From the NCBI RefSeq assembly GCF_026991495.1, contig NZ_JALXBJ010000012.1, positions 20,264 to 84,263 on the forward strand: DNA of 64,000 nucleotides. The letters run 5' to 3'. Made by a program: the position numbers and the translations under genes. Source of the DNA: Thermococcus sp. (GTDB taxonomy: Archaea > Methanobacteriota_B > Thermococci > Thermococcales > Thermococcaceae). The notes below the pieces were generated by a model. The model made no database searches. It worked only from the letters and a program-made list of their open reading frames with translations, and was not told the DNA's origin. Below, one piece after another: positions 1 to 7,968 of this stretch. Numbering within the stretch: position 1 is the stretch's first letter; every line of letters begins with the position of its first letter.

Positions 1-312
1 GGCCTTCTCTTCAGCGATCCACTGGAGGCTCTTCTTTGGCGAATACTTGATCATACCCATCTTGCTCGGCTTCCTTCCGCCCTTCCACCTGGGCCTCTTC
101 CTTCCGCCCTTCCTCACGCGGACGCGGGCTATGATGTAGCCCTGCTTCGCCTGGTAGCCGAGGTTCCTCGCGCGGTCGAGCCTCGTCGGTCTCTCGACGC
201 GCACGACAACGGGCTCACGGCGCCATCTTATCATCCTGACCTTCAGGAGGTCTCCAACGTAGCTCTCCTTGGGGTTCTTCCAGGCTTCCCTAATGTACTT
301 GTACATGCCCAT
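1..312 (-). CDS. rpl15e: 50S ribosomal protein L15e (C-terminus beyond window)
   Basis: Large-subunit ribosomal protein of the archaeal/eukaryotic L15e family, which binds 23S rRNA. The start ATG is at 310-312 (protein begins [14 protein letters not shown]), and 104 codons are present before the window edge cuts the gene. The visible part is highly basic, with Arg/Lys-Gly clusters around residues 70-88 ([15 protein letters not shown]), as expected for the RNA-binding core. A GGGGTGA-type ribosome binding site lies just upstream. The leader between promoter and start is GC-rich and can fold (see separate entry). Confidence 0.95.
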   Translation of the reverse strand, partial: MGMYKYIREAWKNPKESYVGDLLKVRMIRWRREPVVVRVERPTRLDRARNLGYQAKQGYIIARVRVRKGGRKRPRWKGGRKPSKMGMIKYSPKKSLQWIAEEKA

Positions 313-408
313 TCCCTTCACCCCTTCGCTGCTTGTGGTTCTCCCTTACGGGAACATCCCGCGGGTTACCCCGCCAAGTCGAGCCGAGTTGGAGGATCAG
401 TTTTTAAG
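313..408 (-). promoter_or_regulatory. Promoter and structured leader of rpl15e
   Basis: Read on the minus strand, a TATA-like CTTAAAAA lies at 401-408, overlapping the stop codon of the upstream gene. Initiation about 25 bases downstream would start the RNA near 377. The RNA would then begin with a perfect 5-bp hairpin closed by a GTAA (GNRA) tetraloop at 361-374, followed by a second hairpin at 350-360 (GGGA/TCCC arms). This leaves a leader of about 65 nt, long for a Thermococcales gene. The structure is seen in the sequence; a regulatory role is inference. Confidence 0.5.
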
Positions 409-979
409 GGTTGCGCCCCGGGATACCGTAGAGGCCGCTGGAGTTCACGAGGGCGGAGAGCTCCTTCAGGCTCATCAGCTTGAAGTCCTTCTCAGGCGAC
501 GGCCTTATGAAGACGGCCGAGGCGTTGTCGGCGAAGCGCCATGTGCCGAGGAGCTGGAAGTAGACGCTGTCCCCGTCCTCCGCGGTTCTTCCGATCCAGA
601 CGGAGACGGAGAGGGACTCCATCGGCTGGTCGAACTTCAGGATTACCGTTCCCTCTTTCATCCCCTGCCGGCAGGTCTCGTTTCCGCGGCGGCCCGTCCT
701 CAGGTAGGAGTACGCAGCATCGTCCAGCTCGTAGACCTCGACTTGCCCCGACCCGGTGGTGGTGTAGGTGTACGCAACTGCGCAGGAGTCTATTATCGGC
801 CCCTCAACGGTGTAGACGCCGTCAACCTCGGGCCCTCCCACAAGCCCGGGGCGCAGGGTGAGGTTCTCAAGCCTCGGGGGAGAAGGGTTGGCCCTCTCGG
901 CTATCTGACTCCAGAAGACGGAGACGAGAGCAAAGGAGACGAAGAGGATGAGAGATATCGCGAGCACCTTCCCCCTCAT
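404..979 (-). CDS. Hypothetical secreted or membrane-anchored protein
   Basis: Family not recognised. The N-terminus (MRGKVLAISLILFVSFALVS) is a hydrophobic signal or anchor segment with a positive start, so the remaining roughly 165 residues should lie outside the membrane. Two Cys residues (in DSCAVAY and ETCRQG) could form a disulfide. Two adjacent ATGs are possible (982 and 979); 979 leaves more room after the GGTGAG site. It is divergent from the PrsW protease gene, and the shared 90-bp gap holds a TATA-like AGTATATCTAC for this strand. The stop codon overlaps the rpl15e TATA box, so it is not cotranscribed with rpl15e. Confidence 0.75.
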   Translation of the reverse strand: MRGKVLAISLILFVSFALVSVFWSQIAERANPSPPRLENLTLRPGLVGGPEVDGVYTVEGPIIDSCAVAYTYTTTGSGQVEVYELDDAAYSYLRTGRRGNETCRQGMKEGTVILKFDQPMESLSVSVWIGRTAEDGDSVYFQLLGTWRFADNASAVFIRPSPEKDFKLMSLKELSALVNSSGLYGIPGRNP

Positions 980-1068
980 CATCTCACCTTGAGAAGTTGA
1001 TCATCGGGGTAGATATACTTTGCGGGAAGGGTTAAAAGGGGTCGGGGAAAAGGGTGTAAGGTGGTGGC

Positions 1069-1773
1069 ATGAACGTACTGGCCGCGATAGTCTTCTTCGC
1101 CTACGTCCCGGCCCTCATCATCCTGTGGTACTTCTACCATCAGGACAGGCTGGAGCCCGAGCCGAGGAGGTACGTGATAGGAACCTTCATACTGGGTGCA
1201 ACGCTCTCGGTGGGGATAGCGCTCATCATTGAGAGCGTTCTGACCCCGAAGTGGGGGGGAATGGCGCTTCTGTTCCCAGGGAGCATAACCTGGATGGCCT
1301 TCGTGGCGGGAACTGTGGAGGAACCATCAAAGGCCCTCGCTATACTCCTGCCCTTCAGGAGGGGCCAGATGGACGGGATAATGGACGGTGTGGTGTACGG
1401 CGTCGCCGCGGGACTTGGATTCGCGGCCACCGAGAACCTCCTCTACGGTCTCGGCTACGGCTTAGAGACGACCGTGCTGAGGGCCTTTCTAACCCCCCTC
1501 GCCCATGCAACCTGGACGGCCATAGTCGGGGTCGGCTACGGACTGATGTCTGAGGGCAGGGCTGAGGGCATCTGGGGCTTCCTCACAACGGCAATGTTCC
1601 TCCACTTCCTCTGGGACTACTTCGCCTTCCTGAGCATGGCAGTTCCTGCTTACAACGTGATCCTGATCTTCCTCCTGCTCATGAACCTCGCCATCCTCCG
1701 CTACCTCACCCTTCTCGGCATCGAGGAGGATATAAAGAAGCGCCTCTACTACGTCTTCAGGTGGGGGTGGTGA
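1069..1773 (+). CDS. PrsW family intramembrane metalloprotease
   Basis: Polytopic membrane protein of the PrsW family (glutamic/CAAX-protease-like clan), whose bacterial members cleave membrane substrates such as anti-sigma factors. Visible hallmarks are GTVEEPSK (Glu84, Glu85, Lys88), DGVVYGVAAGLGFAATEN with a second-helix Glu-Asn, His in TPLAHATWT, and His-x3-Trp in LHFLWDY. About seven or eight hydrophobic segments are present over 234 residues, a normal length. A GGTGG site precedes the ATG and a TATA-like GGTTAAAAGG lies near 1028-1037. The archaeal substrate is unknown. A second PrsW-like gene lies at 52850-53581. Confidence 0.85.
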   Translation: MNVLAAIVFFAYVPALIILWYFYHQDRLEPEPRRYVIGTFILGATLSVGIALIIESVLTPKWGGMALLFPGSITWMAFVAGTVEEPSKALAILLPFRRGQMDGIMDGVVYGVAAGLGFAATENLLYGLGYGLETTVLRAFLTPLAHATWTAIVGVGYGLMSEGRAEGIWGFLTTAMFLHFLWDYFAFLSMAVPAYNVILIFLLLMNLAILRYLTLLGIEEDIKKRLYYVFRWGW

Positions 1774-1806
1774 GGTGAGCCTTGGGAAAGCTGCGGGGGT
1801 GATCGC

Positions 1807-2031
1807 GTGGACGATCTGAGGGAGCTCGTTGAGGAAGCGCTCTTTGAGGCCAGACCCTACGTGGAGTACTACGACAGGCTCAGGGAGGAGATCATGCCCC
1901 TGCTGAAAGCCGTCTCCGACGTCGAGGAACTGCGCCTTAGGATTGAGGAGATCGGCAGGGGAGCTGGGGAACCCTTCAGGACTGACATCAGGATATTCCT
2001 CCAGAAGCTGGACTCGCTGGCAGGCACCTGA
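1807..2031 (+). CDS. Small acidic protein of unknown function
   Basis: Predicted 74-residue protein starting at GTG 1807 with a GGGGTGATC ribosome binding site directly upstream. It is mostly charged helix (DDLRELVEEALFEARPYVEYY and further heptad-like Leu/Ile positions), without membrane segments or Cys. It lies 33 bases after the PrsW stop on the same strand, so the two are probably cotranscribed. A role with the protease is only a contextual guess. No family recognised. Confidence 0.65.
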   Translation: MDDLRELVEEALFEARPYVEYYDRLREEIMPLLKAVSDVEELRLRIEEIGRGAGEPFRTDIRIFLQKLDSLAGT

Positions 2032-2053
2032 CTCCATCGAGGCTCCCCTTCAA

Positions 2054-2107
2054 TTTTTGCGTACGACAAAAGATCGTATTCAAAATATGAACAGGAAAAA
2101 TATTTAA
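2054..2107 (+). promoter_or_regulatory. Inverted-repeat operator plus TATA box (copy 1)
   Basis: Left arm TTTTGCGTACGA at 2055-2066 and right arm TCGTATTCAAAA at 2074-2085 form an inverted repeat (10 of 12 positions pair) with a 7-base spacer. TATTTAA follows at 2101-2107. The arms end 16 bases before TATTTAA, just upstream of the BRE position. The same arrangement with the same spacings precedes the paralogous lipoprotein gene at 3878. A common dimeric regulator is inferred; which one is not known. Confidence 0.7.
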
Positions 2108-2151
2108 GTGCCCTCCCAGAAGTATTCACGGAAAACATGGAGGATGATAAC

Positions 2152-3678
2152 ATGAGGCGTCTCGTGGCTGCCCTGCTGATCCTCTCTGTAGTCCTAGCCG
2201 GGGGCTGCGTCGGAAGCGGAACCAGCCTGTCGCAGGACAAAGTCCTGAAGGCCATCCACAACCTCAAAACCGGCGAGTACTCAGCCTCGGTCTTCATAAA
2301 CGCCTCCTACAGCTACCCCAATTTTAACCTCAGCGGAAGGGAGAGTGGGGTTATAAGGATGCGGGGGCTGTTCGACAGGACCAGGGGGCTTTCAGTGGGC
2401 AACATCAGCTTCAACGTGCGCGCAACACCCCCCGGGGTAAACCTGAGCTCCTCCATGCCCTACTTCCTCAACGGGAGCAGGCTTTACCTGAAGCTCCCGG
2501 ACGGATGGCAGAAGGCCAACGTCAGCGCTTTGGAAGGAAACGAGAAGATCAGCCTCGGCACCGGGGTCACCGGCGGGAGCAACATTCTACTGGAGCTCCA
2601 GTACATCGAGGATCTTCTGAAAAACAAGAGCGTGAAGATAGAGAAGAACGGGAAGGGCTACTACTTCCGCATGAACGTTACCACCGGGTACTTAACCAAT
2701 GCCTCCTGGATCAAGCCAATGGGAATGAGTGCAAAGCTGGTGGGAGGATGGATCGAGGTCAACCTGACCGAGAACGGAACCCCCTACCTGATCAGGGAGC
2801 ACTTAAGCCTTTCGGCCTCACGGGGAGGCTTTTCCCTGAACATGACGGCGGACGAGTCCCTCAAGCTCACGAAGGTAAACGAACCCGTGAGGATAACCCA
2901 GCCGAAGGGCCTTAAACTGCTCCTCAATAGGGAGAGGCTCCTGGCCCAGCTGGAGGGCATGAGATCCTACAGGTCAGAGCTCACCCTAAACGTGACCTAC
3001 TCCCAGGGCTTGGGCAGCTATCTTTTGACGAACGGGACGGCTACTCTCCTGACAAACGAAACCATTAACACTGTGTGCTCAGTCAGGGTCTCAAGCTGGG
3101 TAAACGGCAACGGCTCCGTCTCGCGCGTCCTTGCTTCCATCCACAACCCCGTACTGGGCGAAATGAAGGCAATGAACTACACGATCTACGATGAGAACGG
3201 AATCCTCAAAGTCGTTTCCGGAGTTTCGTTCCTTCCATCCTTAGAGGTGAGCATTGAAAACCTAAGCCCGCTGGAGAGAGGATACCTCAGGTACCCCCAC
3301 CTGGGCCAGAGCATCCTGACTGCCGTGCTCCTCCATTCAAACTTCACCCTTGAGAAGACGGGGAGCGGGTACAGGATCCACATGAACCTGACGAACACCT
3401 CAATGACCTTCCTCCCCTTCAACCCCTACTCCGGCAAGACAACGGTGGGTGCGATACAGATACAGATTGGGACAGGAAACACAGGCATCTCCGGCTTTGA
3501 GGGTTATATTGACGCCAACTTTACAAAGAACCTCCTCCCCATTTCCTACAGAATTCACGCCTCCTACAAGGTCTACACGGTACAGACGGGGCTCACAGAG
3601 CTCTCGGTCAGCTATGATCTGCTGGGAAGGTTCTGGGACGTCAACGCCAAGGTGAAGCTCCCAAGGCCGTCCGGGTGA
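2152..3678 (+). CDS. Lipoprotein with two tandem homologous domains
   Basis: Surface lipoprotein: the signal peptide ends in the lipobox LAGGC, so the mature protein would start at the lipidated Cys. Start chosen at ATG 2152 because GGAGGATGATAAC supplies the ribosome binding site; an in-frame ATG at 2137 lies inside that site. After the anchor come two similar halves, roughly residues 30-250 and 265-505, each opening with a Leu-rich helix (VLKAIHNLKTGEY; LLAQLEGMRSYRSEL) and continuing with beta-rich sequence dense in N-x-S/T sequons, typical of glycosylated archaeal surface proteins. The first half is paralogous to the gene at 3878. Function unknown; the fold may resemble LolA/LppX-type lipoproteins. 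A T-rich stretch after the stop (3683-3700) probably terminates transcription. Confidence 0.85.
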   Translation: MRRLVAALLILSVVLAGGCVGSGTSLSQDKVLKAIHNLKTGEYSASVFINASYSYPNFNLSGRESGVIRMRGLFDRTRGLSVGNISFNVRATPPGVNLSSSMPYFLNGSRLYLKLPDGWQKANVSALEGNEKISLGTGVTGGSNILLELQYIEDLLKNKSVKIEKNGKGYYFRMNVTTGYLTNASWIKPMGMSAKLVGGWIEVNLTENGTPYLIREHLSLSASRGGFSLNMTADESLKLTKVNEPVRITQPKGLKLLLNRERLLAQLEGMRSYRSELTLNVTYSQGLGSYLLTNGTATLLTNETINTVCSVRVSSWVNGNGSVSRVLASIHNPVLGEMKAMNYTIYDENGILKVVSGVSFLPSLEVSIENLSPLERGYLRYPHLGQSILTAVLLHSNFTLEKTGSGYRIHMNLTNTSMTFLPFNPYSGKTTVGAIQIQIGTGNTGISGFEGYIDANFTKNLLPISYRIHASYKVYTVQTGLTELSVSYDLLGRFWDVNAKVKLPRPSG

Positions 3679-3787
3679 GCTTTTCGCCTTTTTCTTTTCA
3701 CGATGCCAAAGCCAGAATCGAGAGACTCTATTGGGTTGGAATTTTAGGTGGGGCCTTTGAGTGCTTATCAACGGTTACTTTTTCATC

Positions 3788-3840
3788 TTTTGCAAACTTC
3801 AACAAATCGTACGCAAAATTTGAAGGGGAAAAGTATTTAA
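3788..3840 (+). promoter_or_regulatory. Inverted-repeat operator plus TATA box (copy 2)
   Basis: Left arm TTTTGCAAACTT at 3788-3799 and right arm TCGTACGCAAAA at 3807-3818, again 12-N7-12 (8 of 12 positions pair). TATTTAA follows at 3834-3840, 16 bases after the right arm, exactly as in copy 1 at 2054-2107. The strongest arms of the two copies are reverse complements of each other, giving the consensus TTTTGCGTACGA. Confidence 0.7.
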
Positions 3841-3877
3841 AGGGCTGCCGGGAGTTCATGACGCCGGAGGTGGAAAA

Positions 3878-4684
3878 GTGAGGAAGCTGCTGGCGTTGCT
3901 CTTCGTCGGCATCGTGGTACTTGCAAGCGGATGCATAGGGAATCAGGTCGGCCTCACCAAGGAAAAGGTCCTCAACGCCCTCCAGAACATAGAAACGGCC
4001 CACTATAATGATGAGTTCTCGATAAGAATGCACTTCCCCGACCCAAAGACCAACAGAACGGTTAACATTACGGTATCGGGGCAGCTCATCGGCCTCTTCA
4101 ACACCACAGCCGGGCTCGAAGAGGGCAACATGAGCATAAAGACCCACATGATGGGCTTTGACATCGGCATGAACTGGCCCTACTTCATCAACGGCTCCAG
4201 GGCCTACTTCAGGGTGGACGGGAGGTGGTACAACGTCTCCCATGCCAACGACCTCTACTCCCGGATCAGGGCCTCTCTCAACCTGAACTACATCAACGAC
4301 CTCCTCAAGGAGAAGGACGTCACCATAGAGAAGCTCTCCAACGGCTACGCCTTCAGGGTAAACGTTACTTTCTGGGAGTTCGCGAACGCCACCAACCAGA
4401 CGGGATACTTAGAGAAGCTCTGGGACGTCAACGGCGAGAGGATTGTGAACGTCACCACGAAGTCGGGCTGGGTAGAAGTCCACTTCAGGGATGACGGGAC
4501 GCCGACTTCCATCGAGACTTACATGAAGCTCGTCATAACGGGGAAGGGCCTCAACGGGGGCAAGGACGCCCTCTTCATGACAGTACACGAGAAGGTTTCC
4601 CTCTCGGACATCAACAAGCCCGTTGAAATCAAGGCGCCCAAGGGAATAGAAAGCGCAAAGGACTTTGAGGAAATATTTGAGTGA
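3878..4684 (+). CDS. Lipoprotein, paralogue of the preceding gene
   Basis: Single-domain surface lipoprotein. GTG start at 3878 follows a GGAGGTGG site; the signal peptide ends in the lipobox LASGC. The body matches the first half of the 2152 gene: VLNALQNIETAHYN, then NWPYFINGSRAYFRVDGRWYNVS, then NDLLKEKDVTIEKLSNGYAFRVNV. It has many N-x-S/T sequons. It has its own promoter with the same operator as its paralogue, so the two probably respond to one regulator rather than forming an operon. It is convergent with the DUF1667 gene, only 4 bases apart. Function unknown. Confidence 0.85.
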   Translation: MRKLLALLFVGIVVLASGCIGNQVGLTKEKVLNALQNIETAHYNDEFSIRMHFPDPKTNRTVNITVSGQLIGLFNTTAGLEEGNMSIKTHMMGFDIGMNWPYFINGSRAYFRVDGRWYNVSHANDLYSRIRASLNLNYINDLLKEKDVTIEKLSNGYAFRVNVTFWEFANATNQTGYLEKLWDVNGERIVNVTTKSGWVEVHFRDDGTPTSIETYMKLVITGKGLNGGKDALFMTVHEKVSLSDINKPVEIKAPKGIESAKDFEEIFE

Positions 4685-4688
4685 GGGG

Positions 4689-5039
4689 CTAAGCGCCCCT
4701 CGTCGCCACTATCTTTACCCCGTCCCACTCGGCAACGACGTCGCCGATATTTACAGGCGCCTTTATCTTTATCTCCGCCAAGAACCTCATCAGCTCAGGT
4801 ATCTTCTCCTTTGGGATCGGCTCAGCTGTTTTCACGCTCACAGTCGGCAGTGCCCCGTTCTCGACCGGAATGACCGTCATCACGACCCTCTTCGGACTTA
4901 TGACCTCCTGGACGGCCCACTCCTCACCGCGCGGACAGGTGTGCCCCCTGACCTCAAGGACTTTTCCGTCCTCAACCTCGACCTCAATTGAACAGCCGAG
5001 CGGGCAGACGATGCAGGTGAAGCGGTAGATCTCCTTCAT
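4689..5039 (-). CDS. DUF1667 iron-sulfur protein of the glycerol-3-phosphate operon
   Basis: A 116-residue protein with Cys9-x2-Cys12-Pro-x2-Cys16 and Cys35, a spacing suited to one [4Fe-4S] cluster as in the N-terminal domain of molybdopterin oxidoreductases; there is no cofactor domain. It is the last gene of a three-gene operon. Its ATG overlaps the stop of the FAD oxidoreductase by 4 bases (ATGA), implying translational coupling. Family knowledge: DUF1667 genes recur next to this FAD oxidoreductase and a GlpA-like enzyme. Inference: it relays electrons from glycerol-3-phosphate oxidation, standing in for the absent GlpC subunit. Confidence 0.9.
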   Translation of the reverse strand: MKEIYRFTCIVCPLGCSIEVEVEDGKVLEVRGHTCPRGEEWAVQEVISPKRVVMTVIPVENGALPTVSVKTAEPIPKEKIPELMRFLAEIKIKAPVNIGDVVAEWDGVKIVATRGA

Positions 5040-6301
5040 GGCCTCACCACCTCCACTGTGAGCTTCTCGGCGTTTCTGATCTCCTCTGCCTTCAGCTTGA
5101 GCCTTATCATCTCGGCCGGCTTGACGACCGGGAGCTTGAGTCTCTTGCCTATCTCGGGAATCCTCAGCTCAACGTCTTCCATAGGTTTCGAAACGCGGAG
5201 GTAGAGGTGGACGTCTCTTTCACCGCTCAGGTAGTGAGGAACTACGAGGCGGACGTTTTCGCCCGTCTCGACCTTTATCCACTTCCTGCTCTCGATCCCA
5301 CCGTTCTCTATGAACTCTTTAGCTCCTTCGGCGGCAAGCTCACCCTGCTCGGCAACGTAATCAACGAGGTCGTTGATAACGAGTGAGTTTCCTGCAACGA
5401 ATATCCCAGGGACGCTCGTCTCAAGCCTGTCGTTGACCACTGGACCAGCGGTTGCAGGGTCTATTTCAACGCCAATCTTCTTCAGCTTCTTCACTGCGGG
5501 AACCAAGCCCGCCGAGATTACGAGCGTGTCTGCCTCGATCCAGAACTCGCTTCCCGGGATTTCTTTCAGGTTTTCGTCGACCCTGACAACCTTAACGCGC
5601 TCCACCCTTCCCTTTCCCCTGACTTCCACTACCTTGTGGCTCAGGTAGAGCGGAATGTTGAAATCGCGGAGTATCATGACGTTCCTCGCCAAACCGCCTG
5701 GATAGGGCATGAGCTCTATCACGGCCTTCACCTTCGCCCCCTCAAGGGCAAAACGGCGCGCCATTATCAGGCCGACGTCGCCGGAGCCGACTATGACTAT
5801 CTCTTTCCCGGGCAGAACGCCGTAGATGTCCATGAGCGTCTGCGCCTCTCCCGCGGTGTAGATTCCCGAAACCCTATCGCCCACGATTCCGATCTCGAAG
5901 GCGTGCCTTTCGCGGGCTCCAGCCGCGTAGATTACTGCCTTCGCCCAGACCCCATAGATCCCACTTGGAGACGTGAAGAGCACGAACTTTTCGAGGTCGG
6001 AGTAGTTCCTGATTTCGAGAACCCTCGCCGAGGTTCTGTATTCGACGCCGAGCTCAACGAGCCTCTTCGCCAGCCTTGCTGCGAACTCCGGCCCGGTGAG
6101 CTCTTCCCTGAAGTAGTGTATCCCAAAGCCCGGATGGATGCACTGCGGTAAAATACCCCCGAGGTAGTCGTTCTCATCGAGCAGGAGAACTTTCAAACCG
6201 AGCTCCTTCGCTTTTATTGCCGAGGCCATGCCCGCCGGTCCGCCCCCGATGACGACCACGTCGTAACTCAGCATTGGAACCTCCGGGAAGGGCTTCATCA
6301 T
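5036..6301 (-). CDS. FAD/NAD(P)-dependent oxidoreductase of the GlpA operon
   Basis: Two-dinucleotide-binding flavoprotein. An N-terminal FAD Rossmann motif VVVIGGGPAGMASA (residues about 15-28) is followed by a second NAD(P)-type motif IVIVGSGDVGLIMARR near residue 180, and by GIFVAGNS, the ATG/GD-type FAD motif, near residue 300. The remaining 120 residues resemble an oxidoreductase accessory domain. The ATG overlaps the stop of the GlpA-like gene by 4 bases. Homologues are often labelled NADH oxidase or sarcosine oxidase alpha. In this context it most likely transfers electrons between the glycerol-3-phosphate dehydrogenase and a soluble carrier; the acceptor is not visible. Confidence 0.85.
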   Translation of the reverse strand: MMKPFPEVPMLSYDVVVIGGGPAGMASAIKAKELGLKVLLLDENDYLGGILPQCIHPGFGIHYFREELTGPEFAARLAKRLVELGVEYRTSARVLEIRNYSDLEKFVLFTSPSGIYGVWAKAVIYAAGARERHAFEIGIVGDRVSGIYTAGEAQTLMDIYGVLPGKEIVIVGSGDVGLIMARRFALEGAKVKAVIELMPYPGGLARNVMILRDFNIPLYLSHKVVEVRGKGRVERVKVVRVDENLKEIPGSEFWIEADTLVISAGLVPAVKKLKKIGVEIDPATAGPVVNDRLETSVPGIFVAGNSLVINDLVDYVAEQGELAAEGAKEFIENGGIESRKWIKVETGENVRLVVPHYLSGERDVHLYLRVSKPMEDVELRIPEIGKRLKLPVVKPAEMIRLKLKAEEIRNAEKLTVEVVRP

Positions 6302-7788
6302 GCCTCATCCCCCCTCAGGAGAGCCTTCACATCGCCTATTCCAATCTCGCTTCCCCTGCCCTTCAGCGTGACCTTCCATGGCTCGACGCCGTATTCCCTC
6401 GCTAAAAGCTGGACTATCCTCGGCCTGCAGAAGCTCCCCTGACATGTTCCGGTGGTAGCTTTCGTCCTGAACTTCACGGAATCGACGCTCGGCGTCTTAA
6501 CGCCTATGAACTTCATCCTCTCAATGGCCTCTAAGATGTCCCCCTCGCTGACGCTGTTGCACCTGCAGACTATCTTTCCGTAGGTCGGGTTCCGCTTTAC
6601 GAGCTCGTTCGCCTTCTCGGGCGGTAGCATGAAGAAGTGGGTTATCTCCCTCCTGTATGGGTTCCAGTTGGACTTCTCGACCAGCTTAATACCGAGGTCG
6701 CGCTGGATTATCTCTGCAACCTCGTAGGCTATGGCAGGGGCGCTCGTGAGTCCCGGGGAGCGTATTCCGGCGACGTTTATGAACCCCCAGACCCCTTCTT
6801 CCGCCTTTATGATGAAGTCTCCGCCGGTCGGTTCTGGCCTTAAGCCGGCAAAGGTTCTTATCACCTTGCTCCTCGGAGGTAGCTGTGGCCAGAGCTTCTT
6901 TGCCCCCTCCCAGACCCCCTCAAGGCCCTCCTTTGTTGTTGCTAAGTTGTCCTTCTCTTCCGGGGGTAAGTCTTGAGCGTTCGGTCCTATCATGAGGTGC
7001 CCACTCACCTCGGTCGTAACGACGATTCCCTTGCTTATCGGGGTCGGGGTTGGAAAGAGAACCCTTCTCGGGCCGGGAACGTCGTCGTCAAAGATCCAGT
7101 ACTCTCCTTTCCTCGGGCGGATCTCGAAGTAGTCTATTCCCGCCATCCTCGCTATCTCGTCCGCGTAGAGGCCGGCTGCGTTGATTACCACATCTGCCTC
7201 TATGAAGCCGTTGTTGGTTTCAACACCTTTAACCTCGCCGTTCTCGACCTTAATTCCCCTAACCTCGGTTTCAAGGTGGGTCTTTACGCCGTTCGCTACG
7301 GCGTTCTCGACGAGCGCTATAACCGCTGGAATCGGCGCTATCTGGCCGACTATGGGAACCCAGAGTGCTCCAAGAGCTTCCCTCGTGAGGCCGGGCTCAA
7401 GGTGGAAGAGCTCGTCCCCCTCAACGATCCTCATCTCCGGAACGCCGTTCCTTCTCCCGCGCTCCAAAAGCTTCTCCAGCTCGTCAAAGTCTTCCTCCCT
7501 GGTTGCCACTATTAAAGCTCCGTTCCAGACGTGGGCTATCTGGAGCTCCTTGACCCAGCGGTGCCAGAGCCGGTTCCCTCTTATGCAGAGCCTCGCCCTC
7601 GTCGGGTACTTGTCCGGGTCGTCGTCGTAGCCACCGTGGATCAAAGCTGTGTTGGCCTTGCTCACGCCCCAGCCCACATCGGGGGCCCTCTCGATGAGAT
7701 GAACCTCCAGGTTCCCGTATTTACTGAGAACCCGCGCTATGCTTGCCCCGCTTATTCCAGCGCCTATTACGGCGACCTTTCTCTTCAT
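6298..7788 (-). CDS. glpA: FAD-dependent glycerol-3-phosphate dehydrogenase, GlpA type
   Basis: Oxidises sn-glycerol-3-phosphate to dihydroxyacetone phosphate. It has an N-terminal DAO fold with the FAD motif VAVIGAGISGASIARVLS, then WGVSKANTALIHGGYD typical of GlpA/GlpD. The C-terminal BFD-like [2Fe-2S] domain has CRCNSVSEGD followed by TGTCQGSFCRPR (Cys-x-Cys and Cys-x4-Cys). At about 496 residues it matches archaeal GlpA-like enzymes. Start chosen at ATG 7788, because GGGGTGGT lies 5 bases upstream; the GTG at 7797 falls inside that site. It is the first gene of the operon with the FAD oxidoreductase and DUF1667 protein. A GCTTTAAAA TATA box lies at 7830-7838. Confidence 0.9.
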   Translation of the reverse strand: MKRKVAVIGAGISGASIARVLSKYGNLEVHLIERAPDVGWGVSKANTALIHGGYDDDPDKYPTRARLCIRGNRLWHRWVKELQIAHVWNGALIVATREEDFDELEKLLERGRRNGVPEMRIVEGDELFHLEPGLTREALGALWVPIVGQIAPIPAVIALVENAVANGVKTHLETEVRGIKVENGEVKGVETNNGFIEADVVINAAGLYADEIARMAGIDYFEIRPRKGEYWIFDDDVPGPRRVLFPTPTPISKGIVVTTEVSGHLMIGPNAQDLPPEEKDNLATTKEGLEGVWEGAKKLWPQLPPRSKVIRTFAGLRPEPTGGDFIIKAEEGVWGFINVAGIRSPGLTSAPAIAYEVAEIIQRDLGIKLVEKSNWNPYRREITHFFMLPPEKANELVKRNPTYGKIVCRCNSVSEGDILEAIERMKFIGVKTPSVDSVKFRTKATTGTCQGSFCRPRIVQLLAREYGVEPWKVTLKGRGSEIGIGDVKALLRGDEA

Positions 7789-7968
7789 CGTTACCACCCC
7801 AAACTGAGTATTAGAAAGGGCTTTGCATGTTTTAAAGCTTTCTTTAACCTTTAGTTTGGTCTAAAAGGAGCGAGAGAACGGTTTTAGACATAAAAAGGCA
7901 GGACAGCCCTGAACATCTAACAAATGCACATAGGTGAACTATGAAAATGAAGGAGCATGAAGTGGGAA
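7789..7968 (-). promoter_or_regulatory. Intergenic region between glpK and the GlpA operon
   Basis: This 180-base, relatively AT-rich gap holds the operon promoter (GCTTTAAAA at 7830-7838 on the minus strand, predicted start near 7807) and the 3' flank of glpK. No TATCAC-N5-GTGATA sugar-regulator motif, hairpin terminator or conserved reading frame was seen. Confidence 0.5.

Noticed and set aside
269..1000. Open frame of 243 codons on the plus strand
   Set aside because: Covers the 5' end of rpl15e, its promoter and the whole secreted-protein gene on the opposite strand; no independent support.
7789..7968. Possible TrmB-type TATCAC-N5-GTGATA sites around the glycerol genes
   Set aside because: No match on either strand in this gap or in the transporter promoter at 10978-11068.
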